A stretch of 64,000 nucleotides of DNA from Paludibacteraceae bacterium (GCA_024401455.1 JAKSLA010000013.1:1-64000), one strand, 5' to 3'; shown: positions 1-8,924, counted from the stretch's first letter. The notes: a model not told the origin generated them from the sequence alone. Made by a program: numbers and translations.

Positions 1-340
1 CGTACTTATTTTCACACCCTTCCAAAAATAGATTGACTACGCTATCAAGTTCATTATCAAGAATATACTTATTTCCTGAAAAATCAAGGTGAAACACCGG
101 ATATTCAATCCAATCTTTTTCCAACGAATCGATAGCGAGACCTTTGAAAAGTTCCTTTTGACCGAGAAAATAGGACTCCAAGGTTGTGGTAAGCAGACTC
201 TTACCGAAACGACGCGGGCGGCTCAAGAAATAGTATTCTCCTGAGGAAACAAGTTTATACACCAAATCTGTTTTGTCCACATAGACATAACCGCCAGTGA
301 TTAATTTTTCAAATGTCTGAATACCTATTGGAAATTTCAT
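1..340 (-). CDS. AAA-ATPase-like protein (DUF1703/PD-(D/E)XK type), partial
   Basis: The minus-strand reading frame opens at the ATG complementary to 338-340 and runs off the left edge, so only about 113 N-terminal residues are present. The start MKFPIGIQTFEKL, the YVDKT motif and the P-loop-like SRPRRFGKS (residues 40-48) match the N-terminus of the complete protein encoded at 50244-51800, a family that joins an AAA-like ATPase to a C-terminal PD-(D/E)XK nuclease-like domain. These proteins are abundant and often multi-copy in gut Bacteroidales and their role is not settled. The family call is firm from the shared motifs; nothing can be said about the missing C-terminus. Confidence 0.85.
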   Translation of the reverse strand, partial: MKFPIGIQTFEKLITGGYVYVDKTDLVYKLVSSGEYYFLSRPRRFGKSLLTTTLESYFLGQKELFKGLAIDSLEKDWIEYPVFHLDFSGNKYILDNELDSVVNLFLEGCENKY

Positions 341-677
341 AATCAAATTTTTATGGAACTTTCGCAAAGATAGGGAAAATAATTGGGATGGCATAGAAAA
401 GCACCAGGCCATGGCATTCATGCCGTCTTCCCCATTTAAACACCATTCCATATATACACTTTGTCGTAAATCTTATTGGATTTTCTAATTTCAATCCAGA
501 ACTAATTTGAACTTAGAGCCCAGCCATCAAATAAAAAAAATTTTTTTAGCCCACGACGACAGGCGCCTCCTCTTTTTTCGGTGAAAAGGGGAATTTATGG
601 TCTAAAACGTCCCAAGGCCGAATAATTTATATGTTATAGAACATAAAACAAAAATGACCAATTAATACAAGTTGTTG
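341..677. other. Gene-free stretch between divergent genes
   Basis: About 340 bases lie between the divergent ATPase and CE4-GH8 genes with no convincing reading frame. It contains a run of A followed by T near 533-548 and an inverted repeat at 630-645 that is listed separately. I see no RNA gene or mobile element. Confidence 0.5.
630..645. promoter_or_regulatory. Inverted repeat, possible operator of the CE4-GH8 gene
   Basis: TATGTT-ATAG-AACATA is a perfect 6-bp inverted repeat with a 4-bp spacer, placed 32 bp upstream of the putative -7 box at 678. Its position would suit a regulator acting on the glycanase gene. AT-rich inverted repeats occur by chance, so this is only suggestive. Confidence 0.25.
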
Positions 678-685
678 TAATTTTG
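678..685 (+). promoter_or_regulatory. Putative -7 box of the CE4-GH8 gene
   Basis: TAATTTTG fits the Bacteroidota -7 consensus TAnnTTTG. No clear TTTG stands 19-21 bases upstream. A start here would give a leader of about 135 nt before the ATG at 825. Confidence 0.35.
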
Positions 686-824
686 TTGCATCTTTTATTC
701 TGAGCAATGCTTTGAACCCTTGTAGCAATGCACTTTAGCTATCTGCAGAAAACTAAGGAAAGAATAATCGACCACATACAACGAAGAGAAAAACCATTAA
801 AGTATAACTTACATTTATTGAAAT

Positions 825-3800
825 ATGAAGAAAAGTTTATTAGTTGCGGTTTCAACAGCCGCATTGTCATTCCTTTCCGCTTCAGCGCAGGAAATTGCGA
901 CCTGGGAGGATTGGAAGAAGGCAGCAGTAACATTCACCTTTGATGACGCTGCCCGAGAGTATAATACGGACGCGTTCGCTGCGGATGCACTCTCAAAGAA
1001 AGGTTTTGTAGGAACTTTTTATATGGTAACCGGATGGGCTAATGGCCTATGGTCGAAGTACCAAGAATTTGCCAAAAATGGGCATGAGATTGGAAGCCAT
1101 ACAGATTCGCACACGTCTCAAGACTCAGAATTGGCTTCTTCCAAAAACACAATCAACAACAACATCAGAAACCAAGAATGCATCACAATCGCTTATCCGA
1201 ATTGTAATGTGCCAACTGAAAGTCAAGTTCTGGCCAACTACATCGGTGGACGTATCTGTGGTGGCCAAATAAACTCCAAATCACCATCCAACTTTGCACG
1301 TTTGGACTGCATCATCTGTGGTACACAAGGTATTAACAGCACCAATCAGTTCACAAGCAAGATCGATCAGGCCAAAGGAATGGGCGGCTGGGTCGTATTC
1401 TTGATTCATGGTATTTCAGGAATGGAGGCAAGCGGTAGTTACTCTCCAACAGATCAAAGAGCCTTCACGGGAACTCTTGATTACTTGTCGCAAAACGAAA
1501 GCTCTTACTGGGTGACCTCTTTCCGCAACGCTTGTATGTACATCAAGGAGCGTGATAACTCAACATTGAAAAAGGTAGGCGGTGATTCTTCAAGCGACAC
1601 CTATTCTTTGACTTTGAACACCCAATTATCCAACAATAAGATCTGTAAATGGAACTATCCGTTGTCTATTCGTGTCCCTATGCAGGACGGATGGACTAAC
1701 ATCAAGGTTACTCAGAACGATCAAGAGATTGAGAGCGAAGTGAGCGGCGGCTACGTCTATTTCAAGGCAGTGCCAAACGGCGGCGACATTGTCGTAGGCT
1801 CAGGTGCTCCTGCTGTTCCAGATCCTGTATTCTCATTCAAGGATCCTTCTGCAGCGCAATCTTGGTGCAAGGATTCATCTTACACAATCTCTTGGACAAT
1901 GGATGGCGACACCAACGGAAAAGATTTCACGTTGAACTGGAGCACGGGTTCTTCTGCCGATGAAATCGATGTTAATGACGTTAGCGCATCTTCAGAGTGG
2001 GCTACAGAGAACGGAGATTTCTCTTGGTCTGTAAACAACATTCTAAGCAATGACGGAAGCCACGGAGAGAGCCAACGTTGGGGATCAGTTTCCGGTAAAA
2101 ACGAATACGTCGTATTCACCTTCTCATCCGTACAAACGGTAGGTGGTGTTAAGATCGACGAGTTTACAAAATATGGCAACGTCGCTGAGTTTGAAATCCA
2201 ATATGACGACAACGGTTCTTGGAAGACAGCCTACAAAGGAACAACCATTGGAGAAGACTTCGAGGCAACTTTCCCTCCTGTTTCATCTAAAAAGATGCGT
2301 TTCTTCATCAATGAGGCTGGAGATGGAGCCAACATCAACTACGTTGCCTTCACAGGTGTGGCAGGAATGGAGTTGAAGAGCGGCATCACCTCTTCTGGCT
2401 CTTTCGTATGGAAGCCTAATACAACGGGCAATGGTACTTTGACCATCACAAAGTCTAATGGTAAGACAATTGCAACATCGGCTGCCATCAAGATTGCCGA
2501 TTGCGGTGGTGGTTCTGTAAATCCTGGCGAAACACCTGGAACTATAGCATCAGGTTCATTCTTCGATGAAAACGGCGCTTATTTCGGTCCTACTTGTTAC
2601 AATGGTGAGATGGGAACAGGTGCTTTCTACACTGGCGACTACACTTCTCCATTCAAGACTATCTTAGGAAAGACGGATACTGAAATCCAGAAGAAGTTGG
2701 ATCAAATGTGGGACCACTATTTTGTAGGTTCTAACAAGGTTTACTTCGATAAGAACGATGGTACTGCTTATGTATTTGACACAGGAAGTAACGATGTCCG
2801 TTCTGAGGGTATGTCATACGGTATGATGATTTGTGTTCAGACAGATCACAAGTCTGAGTTCGATAAGCTTTGGGCATTCGCTAAGAAGCATATGCTCCAT
2901 ACTTCAGGACAATGGCAAGGCTACTTCAAGTGGCAGTGCAACCCTGACGGTTCTGCACAGGATGCCAACTGTGCTCCTGACGGTGAGATGTACTTCACAA
3001 CGGCTTTGATGCTTGCAGCACACAGATGGGGTCAGAAGTCTTACATGGATGACGCTCAATACTGTTTGAAGAACTTCTGGAAGAATGGTACAGGTTCTCT
3101 ATTCAACGAGCAGCATAATGTGATCACATTCCAGCCATACAACTGCTCTGATTTCTCAGATCCTTCATACGACCTTCCTGCATTCGTTGACTTGTTCGCA
3201 ATGTGGTCGGAGACTAACAACAGCAGATGGGCAACAGCAGCGACAGCTACTCGTAACCACCTATACCAGTCTTGTAACACTCAGTCAGGTTTGTTCTCTG
3301 ATTACAACAACTTCGACGGTACTCCTAAGCAAGTTGACTACAACGGAAACGCTCACAAGTATATGTACGATGCCATGCGTTGTGCCATGAACTACGGTAT
3401 GGACTACTACTTGTTCGGAAAGGATGCCAAGAGACAAACGGAGATGGCAAAGAGAATCATCGACTTCTTCGAGAAAGACGGTTACCAACACGCACGTTTC
3501 AACTGGGACGGTTCAGGCGCAGCCGAGACATATACACTTGGTGAGACTGGAGCAAATGCAGTTGCTTGCTACGCGTTGATGGATGAGCCTTCTTACGCAA
3601 GCAAGGTGAAGACAAACTTGACAAAGGCATGGAATGCAGGTCTTGCAACGGGTCAGTACCGCTACTACGACGGTTTGGTTCACTACTTGGCTATGCTTCA
3701 CTTGACAGGAAGCTTCAAGATCTGGAAGCCAGCTCCTTCTATCGAGGAGAAGACGGTTGAGGGCGGTGAGTACCAAGGCGTAACTTACACGGAGACCACG

Positions 3801-4127
3801 ACACTCACAGCATTCGAGGATTGCCAATTGTACAATGTGACGGTAAAGCCTGCCGACGGCGATTTCTCAACTATCCACGAACTCAACAACGTTAGCGGCA
3901 AGGTAGGTATTGCACCTAACCCAGCCAAAGAGTTCTTCGTAGTTGTCTGCAACGAGGAGATCAGTGCAATCGACCTTATCGGCATCGACGGCCAATTGGT
4001 GATGAGCGACCACAGCGGAAATTCAAGAATCGAGACAGCTGATATTCCTGCAGGTGCCTACATTGTCAGAGTGGCCTTGAAGAATGGTGGCAATGCAGAG
4101 TATTTAAGATTGGTGATCGCAAAATAA
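825..4127 (+). CDS. Secreted CE4 deacetylase - GH8 glycoside hydrolase fusion with type IX sorting tail
   Basis: A 1100-residue multidomain exoenzyme. A signal peptide ends near residue 21 (SASAQ). Residues about 27-250 are a CE4/NodB polysaccharide deacetylase, with TFTFDDA holding the metal Asp pair and GSHTDSHT the His pair. Residues about 340-550 look like beta-sandwich or carbohydrate-binding modules. Residues about 573-968 are GH8: RSEGMSYGMM contains the predicted acid Glu661 and APDGEMYF the predicted base region, the pattern of GH8 xylanases and reducing-end xylose-releasing enzymes. The end (IAPNPAKEFF ... GAYIVRV) is a Por/type A sorting domain, so export through the type IX system and display on the cell surface are expected. 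The likely job is to deacetylate and cut xylan; chitosan-type activity is the alternative, since both families include chitin/chitosan enzymes. A strong terminator follows and the gene stands alone. Confidence 0.85.
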   Translation: MKKSLLVAVSTAALSFLSASAQEIATWEDWKKAAVTFTFDDAAREYNTDAFAADALSKKGFVGTFYMVTGWANGLWSKYQEFAKNGHEIGSHTDSHTSQDSELASSKNTINNNIRNQECITIAYPNCNVPTESQVLANYIGGRICGGQINSKSPSNFARLDCIICGTQGINSTNQFTSKIDQAKGMGGWVVFLIHGISGMEASGSYSPTDQRAFTGTLDYLSQNESSYWVTSFRNACMYIKERDNSTLKKVGGDSSSDTYSLTLNTQLSNNKICKWNYPLSIRVPMQDGWTNIKVTQNDQEIESEVSGGYVYFKAVPNGGDIVVGSGAPAVPDPVFSFKDPSAAQSWCKDSSYTISWTMDGDTNGKDFTLNWSTGSSADEIDVNDVSASSEWATENGDFSWSVNNILSNDGSHGESQRWGSVSGKNEYVVFTFSSVQTVGGVKIDEFTKYGNVAEFEIQYDDNGSWKTAYKGTTIGEDFEATFPPVSSKKMRFFINEAGDGANINYVAFTGVAGMELKSGITSSGSFVWKPNTTGNGTLTITKSNGKTIATSAAIKIADCGGGSVNPGETPGTIASGSFFDENGAYFGPTCYNGEMGTGAFYTGDYTSPFKTILGKTDTEIQKKLDQMWDHYFVGSNKVYFDKNDGTAYVFDTGSNDVRSEGMSYGMMICVQTDHKSEFDKLWAFAKKHMLHTSGQWQGYFKWQCNPDGSAQDANCAPDGEMYFTTALMLAAHRWGQKSYMDDAQYCLKNFWKNGTGSLFNEQHNVITFQPYNCSDFSDPSYDLPAFVDLFAMWSETNNSRWATAATATRNHLYQSCNTQSGLFSDYNNFDGTPKQVDYNGNAHKYMYDAMRCAMNYGMDYYLFGKDAKRQTEMAKRIIDFFEKDGYQHARFNWDGSGAAETYTLGETGANAVACYALMDEPSYASKVKTNLTKAWNAGLATGQYRYYDGLVHYLAMLHLTGSFKIWKPAPSIEEKTVEGGEYQGVTYTETTTLTAFEDCQLYNVTVKPADGDFSTIHELNNVSGKVGIAPNPAKEFFVVVCNEEISAIDLIGIDGQLVMSDHSGNSRIETADIPAGAYIVRVALKNGGNAEYLRLVIAK

Positions 4128-4151
4128 ATCCAATCATTCTTCATAAACAAA

Positions 4152-4184
4152 AGAGGTTGTCCGATGGGGCAACCTCTTTTTTTG
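4152..4184 (+). terminator. Rho-independent terminator of the CE4-GH8 gene
   Basis: AGAGGTTG and CAACCTCT form a perfect 8-bp stem around a 10-nt loop, followed by seven T residues. Confidence 0.85.
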
Positions 4185-4211
4185 TATAAAAAACACCCGA
4201 TGAAATGGCAT

Positions 4212-4242
4212 AAAAAAGGAGGCTGAACAGATGTCCGCCTCC
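4212..4242 (-). terminator. Terminator-like hairpin on the minus strand
   Basis: Read on the minus strand, GGAGGC and GCCTCC pair across a 13-nt loop and are followed by TTTTTT. No minus-strand gene upstream explains it. Confidence 0.5.
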
Positions 4243-4592
4243 CTGGAGTCCGAGACTAAACATATCTTCGGACTATAGAAATCGTCCTCAACCAATGGGA
4301 CACACCCCTATGAAAAATGCACTGAAACAGCAGCATTGCCACAAGAGTTGAAAATTCGATGAATTGGTGGATATTGAAAGGATAACCTGTCGCATCCGTT
4401 TCGGAAAAAGCATTTCAGCCAACCATAGTAGGTTTTTATATAATCAATTCATCCTGTGTGGTCTATCGTACTTGACTTTAAAGAAAAAATAGAGTTGTCA
4501 CGTACTGATGAACAAATATATAAAAATCCATAAGAACTTTAGCAATCTAAACAAATTTATTTTTTTCACAAGCCCAGAATTCTTCCTTCCCC

Positions 4593-4633
4593 AAAAAGCA
4601 AGCGGCAAGGTCTTTCTCAAGAGCCTGCCGCTT
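4593..4633 (-). terminator. Second terminator-like hairpin on the minus strand
   Basis: Read on the minus strand, AAGCGGCAGG pairs with CCTTGCCGCTT (one bulge), followed by GCTTTTTGG. No minus-strand gene upstream explains it. Confidence 0.4.
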
Positions 4634-4904
4634 ACATTCACTTGTCCTTATGCGTTAATTTATTATTATGGCTTACTTATAAGAGTTCTATAATTTGCGA
4701 AGCGACTTATAGAAGTCTCCTATATTTTTTTAACTCACACTGCAAAATTACAGGGAAAAGGAACAGACAACAATCCCTAATTATAGGCAAACTACACCGA
4801 AACAATAGTAAGAAATGACTACTAAGAGCTTTCCTATCGTTAAAAAGTTTTACTCCAGCAGATAAATAACCTTATTCACAGCTCTTTTTCCCTTATATAA
4901 TGCT

Positions 4905-4912
4905 TAATTTTG
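4905..4912 (+). promoter_or_regulatory. Putative -7 box of the antiporter gene
   Basis: TAATTTTG matches TAnnTTTG and ends 19 bases before the ATG at 4932, implying a very short leader. No clear -33 TTTG is seen. Confidence 0.45.
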
Positions 4913-4931
4913 CAGTAGAAACAGACATATT

Positions 4932-7238
4932 ATGCATACTTCGAACTTAATATCTGACTTAGCGTTGATTCTGGTTTCGGCCGGACTGATGACTATATTG
5001 TTCAAATGGTTGAAACAACCCGTTGTTTTAGGTTATATCGTAGCAGGTTGCCTTATCGGGACGCACATCACTTACACGCCCACCGTCGGCTCGACAGAGG
5101 AGATTGGCAACTGGTCGGAGATTGGTGTGGTCTTTCTACTATTTGCCTTAGGTTTGGAGTTCAGTTTCAAGAAGTTGCTCAACATGGGCAAGACGGCGCT
5201 GATTGCCTCGCTGGTCATCATCTTCTCGATGATTATTTTAGGTACGATTGTCGGCCTCGCCCTCGGTTGGGGATTAACCAATAGCGTTATGCTCGGAGGC
5301 ATGATTTCCATGTCGTCCACCACAATCATTATCAAGGCTTTAGACGATTTAGGGCTTCGCTCGCAGAAGTTCACCAACGTAGTTTTCGGCATCCTCATCT
5401 TGGAAGATTTGATGGCCATCCTGCTGATGGTGGTCGTCTCAACAATGGCCGCCAACAAGTCGTTCGATGGAGGGTCGCTACTGACCGACATGGACTCCCC
5501 GCTTTGGAACATCCTCAAACTACTCTTCTTCCTCACCGTCTGGCTAGTTTTTGGTATTTACTTCGTACCGACATTCTTGAAGAAGACGAAGCGATTTCTG
5601 AACGAAGAGACAATGCTGATCGTTTCTCTCGGTATGTGTTTGGCCATGGTGATGTTTGCCGTCAAGGTGAACTTCTCCGCCGCCTTGGGAGCGTTTGTGA
5701 TGGGTTCCATCTTGGCCGAGACGGTAGAGGCAGACTACATCGAAAAGATCATCAAACCCGTGAAGAACCTCTTCGGGGCCATCTTCTTCGTTTCAGTCGG
5801 CATGATGATAGACTTCAATATCTTGGTGGAGTATGCTGTGCCAATCATCGTCATCACATTGACCGTCATCTGCGGACAGGTATTCTTCGCCACCTGTGGC
5901 ATCCTTCTTTCGGGCCAACCGCTAAAAATTGCCATTCAATCGAGTTTTAGCCTCACACAGATTGGTGAGTTCGCCTACATTATCGCTTCGTTAGGTGCCA
6001 CTTTGGGATTGATTGACGACTTCCTCTATCCAGTGATTGTTGCCGTATCGGTCATCACAATATTCGTCACGCCGTTTATGATTAAGTTGGCCATGCCTGC
6101 CTACCAATTGATAGAAGCCAACCTTCCTGCCGAATGGAAGGTATTCATAGAACGCCGCTCGTTGGCAGAAAAGGAGGCATTGGCGGAAAATGTTTGGCGC
6201 AGCCTACTTATACAGATGCTCCGCATCGTGCTGGTCTATTCCGCATTGGTGATAGCCATCATCATTTTGGCGGTCAACTACTTCATTCCTTTTGTCAAGA
6301 GTTACATTGAGGGTTGGCCCGGCGCACTGCTTGCTTCATCGCTCACCATTCTGCTCATATCGCCTTTTTTAAGGGCCATGGTGGCCAAAAAGAACCATTC
6401 GAAGGAGTACAGATACCTTTGGAACGTTTCACGCTATAATCGCGCACCTCTCATCATTCTCATCGTCCTTCGTTTTATGTTGGCAATGGCGTTCATCAGT
6501 TTTGTGCTGATGCGCACGTTTGACGTGGCGATGGGCCTTTTGATTGTCGTAGCGGGCTTGCTCGTGGTGTTGATGATGATCTCCAAGCGTTTGAAATTCC
6601 ACTCCATCATTATGGAGCGCAAGTTCTTCTATAACCTCAACTCGCGTGAATACGAAATGTCCAAGACGGAACCGGGCACGATTTCTCCGTTCAACAAAGG
6701 TAATTTGGCAATGCACCTTTCGGTTTACGATCTTCATTTGGCCGATTTTGAGGTGTCGGCAAACTCTAATTGTGTAGGAAAGGAGTTGAAGGCCCTCAAC
6801 TATAGAAAACGCTTGGGCGTACACGTCGTGTCCATCATCAGAGGTCAGGAGCGCATCAATATCCCTGGAGGAAACGAGCAAATCTTCCCGACAGACAAAC
6901 TTCTTGCCTTAGGCACCGACGAACAACTCAAAGCCTTCGAAACGGAACTATCTTCGAAACGCACCGTTACCGAGCATAAGGAGGTGGGACTTGAACAAGT
7001 GGAGATAGACAAAAACTCTGTTTTGATTGGGAAAAGCATCCTTCAATCAGGCATTCGTGACAAGGCTAAATGTCTTGTGGTCGGCATCGAACACGAAGGC
7101 GTTTTGTCGATGAATCCGGACATTTCCACCGTCTTCCAAACCGGCGATTTGGTCTGGATCGTAGGCGAAAGCGAAAAGATCAAGGAGATGATGCATATCC
7201 AAGCCGAAGACACGATATCGATTGTGGATGCGCAATAA
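4932..7238 (+). CDS. CPA2-family monovalent cation:proton antiporter (KefB-like) with two RCK_C/TrkA-C domains
   Basis: A 768-residue inner-membrane protein. Residues about 8-390 form the many-helix Na+/H+ exchanger domain, opening with a VLGYIVAGCLIG helix and continuing through LLFALGLEF and GEFAYI, as in the KefB/KefC group. A further membrane region lies near 425-560. The C-terminus carries two cytosolic TrkA-C modules (about 590-665 and 675-755) and no Rossmann RCK_N domain, a layout common in Bacteroidota, where it is annotated as a potassium or sodium efflux antiporter. It probably exchanges K+ or Na+ for protons under nucleotide or ligand control; the ion cannot be read from sequence. 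Its last 116 bp are duplicated in decayed form at 8792-8902, beyond the next gene. Confidence 0.85.
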   Translation: MHTSNLISDLALILVSAGLMTILFKWLKQPVVLGYIVAGCLIGTHITYTPTVGSTEEIGNWSEIGVVFLLFALGLEFSFKKLLNMGKTALIASLVIIFSMIILGTIVGLALGWGLTNSVMLGGMISMSSTTIIIKALDDLGLRSQKFTNVVFGILILEDLMAILLMVVVSTMAANKSFDGGSLLTDMDSPLWNILKLLFFLTVWLVFGIYFVPTFLKKTKRFLNEETMLIVSLGMCLAMVMFAVKVNFSAALGAFVMGSILAETVEADYIEKIIKPVKNLFGAIFFVSVGMMIDFNILVEYAVPIIVITLTVICGQVFFATCGILLSGQPLKIAIQSSFSLTQIGEFAYIIASLGATLGLIDDFLYPVIVAVSVITIFVTPFMIKLAMPAYQLIEANLPAEWKVFIERRSLAEKEALAENVWRSLLIQMLRIVLVYSALVIAIIILAVNYFIPFVKSYIEGWPGALLASSLTILLISPFLRAMVAKKNHSKEYRYLWNVSRYNRAPLIILIVLRFMLAMAFISFVLMRTFDVAMGLLIVVAGLLVVLMMISKRLKFHSIIMERKFFYNLNSREYEMSKTEPGTISPFNKGNLAMHLSVYDLHLADFEVSANSNCVGKELKALNYRKRLGVHVVSIIRGQERINIPGGNEQIFPTDKLLALGTDEQLKAFETELSSKRTVTEHKEVGLEQVEIDKNSVLIGKSILQSGIRDKAKCLVVGIEHEGVLSMNPDISTVFQTGDLVWIVGESEKIKEMMHIQAEDTISIVDAQ

Positions 7239-7240
7239 GG
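7125..7240 (+). repeat. Direct repeat copy 1 (3' end of the antiporter gene)
   Basis: This intact segment codes the last residues and stop of the antiporter and matches 8792-8902. Both copies run from TCCACC to GCGCAATAAGG. The pair brackets the DUF4143 ATPase gene. Confidence 0.85.
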
Positions 7241-7269
7241 TTGGGGGCCACAAAAGGCAACACGATTAA

Positions 7270-8628
7270 TTACAACATACCATATATCTTCTCAATTAAT
7301 GTCTCTATTTCTCCGGCATAATAGTAGGGCAAGTTGTATAACATAAATCGGCAATCTGAATACTGATTCTTAACAGCAACTTCATCCTCAGAATAGGGAC
7401 TATTCCAAAAACGGAATGCCCTACCCAATTTCGATTCCGTCATAAAAAGATGCAACGATTTCAAATGTGCATTATGTCCACTCTTCACCTCTATCGGGAA
7501 AAGTCCATATAATGGATGATTGTACAAATAATCCAATTCTGCCTGCGAATTCCGATCCTCTCTCACCCAGAAACTCCTCGCACTTAAAAACATAGGATTA
7601 TGAGCAAGCAACTCCTGCCCCACGATATGCTCAGCCTGTTTCCCTCTCCAAGAATCTGTCACATCCGTCTTGCCAAATAATTCCGACTGCACGCCTGCCG
7701 CAAAATTCATCAGCCCTGTATCCAGCCACATCAACTTAGGCCGTTTCTTCATGTCTGGCATAATTGGCACATTTAGCGCCGTCGTGGGATAGACCAATTC
7801 CATTAGCATAGTTTTCTCTAACATACGCATCGCTTCAGCCACATCTCGACTCTTATAGTTGGATTCTGCAAAATTACCAAAAACGATTCGCTCACCAGCA
7901 TACGTCCACCCTTTCGTGATAATCAAACGTAGGATCTGCCGCATAATTGTCTTTGATTCATACTTTTCCACATCATCCATATACCCAGCCAACAAGGACT
8001 GATAGACATTTCGCAACGAAACAATATCCCTGCTCTCGGCATATTGCGCAACGGCCTGAGGCATTCCTCCCACTAAAACATATTTGTTAAAGAGTGACAT
8101 CACCTTCTCATGAAGCAACATCGGAACAGAAACGTTCTTTACCATATCCGCCAAAGCGTTCTCTCCCATTGCATTCAAAAACTCTCGGAAAGAGCAAGGA
8201 CGCAAAGCCATATATTCAACTCGTCCCACAGGAAAAGAAAGATTGACATTAACAAGTGTTTCCAACAAAGAACCTGCCGCCACGACACATAATTCAGGAA
8301 TCTCCTCATAAAAGTAACGAAGCATCTTAATCGCTAACGAGGAATTCTGAATTTCATCAATAAACAATAACGTTTCTGACACCTTTTTAGGTTTACCCTT
8401 CACTGCCAACATCAACTCAAACAAATCGGAGATATTTTTTTCTTCTCGAAAAATATCCAAATCCTCTTTGACATCCAAGTTGAAATACAAGAATACATCG
8501 AATTCCTTCCCGAATGACTTAATCAAGGTAGTTTTCCCTACCTGTCGGGCACCTCGCAATACCAAAGGCTTACGATCACGTTTCCTTCGCCATTCTCTTA
8601 GCCATTTTATTGCCTCTCGCTCTAACAT
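7270..8628 (-). CDS. AAA_14 ATPase with DUF4143 C-terminal domain
   Basis: 452 residues. The N-terminal ATPase has the P-loop GARQVGKT (residues 26-33) and a Walker B LLFIDEIQNS near residue 90. The C-terminal DUF4143 part ends with AELDYLYNHPLYGLFPIEVK, a D...ExK arrangement like a PD-(D/E)XK nuclease fold. Such proteins are common, strain-variable genes in Bacteroidales; a role as toxin-like or mobile defence genes has been proposed but is not established. It lies antiparallel to the antiporter, is bracketed by intact and decayed copies of the antiporter 3' end, and has its own consensus promoter reaching into a 34-bp tandem repeat. This suggests an acquired cassette. Confidence 0.85.
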   Translation of the reverse strand: MLEREAIKWLREWRRKRDRKPLVLRGARQVGKTTLIKSFGKEFDVFLYFNLDVKEDLDIFREEKNISDLFELMLAVKGKPKKVSETLLFIDEIQNSSLAIKMLRYFYEEIPELCVVAAGSLLETLVNVNLSFPVGRVEYMALRPCSFREFLNAMGENALADMVKNVSVPMLLHEKVMSLFNKYVLVGGMPQAVAQYAESRDIVSLRNVYQSLLAGYMDDVEKYESKTIMRQILRLIITKGWTYAGERIVFGNFAESNYKSRDVAEAMRMLEKTMLMELVYPTTALNVPIMPDMKKRPKLMWLDTGLMNFAAGVQSELFGKTDVTDSWRGKQAEHIVGQELLAHNPMFLSARSFWVREDRNSQAELDYLYNHPLYGLFPIEVKSGHNAHLKSLHLFMTESKLGRAFRFWNSPYSEDEVAVKNQYSDCRFMLYNLPYYYAGEIETLIEKIYGML

Positions 8629-8665
8629 AAATAATCACTTTAATTCAAACCTCTGTATTTCACTG

Positions 8666-8696
8666 CAAAAATAATATAATTTAGCACAAATCCAAA
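8666..8696 (-). promoter_or_regulatory. Promoter of the DUF4143 ATPase gene
   Basis: On the minus strand TTTG (8693-8696), 19 bases, TATTTTTG (8666-8673): an exact Bacteroidota consensus. The implied leader is about 33 nt before the start codon at 8628. The -33 element lies inside the first 34-bp repeat unit. Confidence 0.7.
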
Positions 8697-8800
8697 CATC
8701 AAACCACCCATTTTTATACACAAATCCAAACATCAAACCGCCCGTTTTTATACACAAATCCAAACATCAAACCGCCTATTCGATTACACAATCCACCATT
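8685..8800. repeat. 34-bp tandem repeat, three copies plus a degenerate fourth
   Basis: Units start at 8685, 8719 and 8753 with a period of exactly 34 bp; each begins CACAAATCCAAACATCAAAC and most end in CCGTTTTTATA-like sequence. A partial fourth (CACAATCCACCATT) runs into the decayed antiporter copy. There are no variable spacers, so this is a tandem repeat and not a CRISPR array. Confidence 0.85.
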
Positions 8801-8902
8801 TTCCAAAACCGGCGATTTGGTCTGAATCATAGGCGAAAAAATCAAGGAGATGATGCATATCCAAGCCGAAGACACGATATCGATTGTGGATGCGCAATAA
8901 GG
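8792..8902 (+). pseudogene. Decayed duplicate of the antiporter 3' end
   Basis: This 111-bp segment repeats 7125-7240 and includes the antiporter's terminal codons and TAA stop. It differs by an inserted A in the CCAAA run, a TGG to TGA change that would create a stop, a 6-bp deletion in the GCGAAA-GCGAAA pair, and a few substitutions. The final 60 or so bases are nearly identical. It has no start and cannot encode a protein. A GC-rich terminator hairpin follows at 8925, which suggests that this distal copy keeps the ancestral 3' flank of the antiporter. Confidence 0.85.
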
Positions 8903-8924
8903 CAGATGCTTTCTTGATGATATT

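Larger units (their letters stand above)
4185..4904. other. Gene-free stretch with two minus-strand terminator-like hairpins
   Basis: About 720 bases have no supported coding sequence on either strand. Two hairpins read as terminators on the minus strand (4212-4242 and 4593-4633) although no minus-strand gene lies between or just upstream of them. A further 7-bp stem (AGTCCGA/TCGGACT, 4247-4274) lies next to the first. This may be a small RNA or the remnant of a lost gene; I could not match it to a known RNA family. Confidence 0.4.

Noticed and set aside
728..943. 71-codon frame overlapping the CE4-GH8 start
   Set aside because: Overlaps the true signal peptide coding region in another frame with no homology.
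4508..4693. 61-codon frame
   Set aside because: Low complexity, no start signal, overlaps a terminator-like hairpin.
8685..8800. CRISPR array
   Set aside because: The 34-bp units are head-to-tail with no spacers and no cas genes nearby.
7125..8902. Insertion sequence or transposon
   Set aside because: No transposase, integrase or terminal inverted repeats were seen; only the direct repeat and an ATPase gene.
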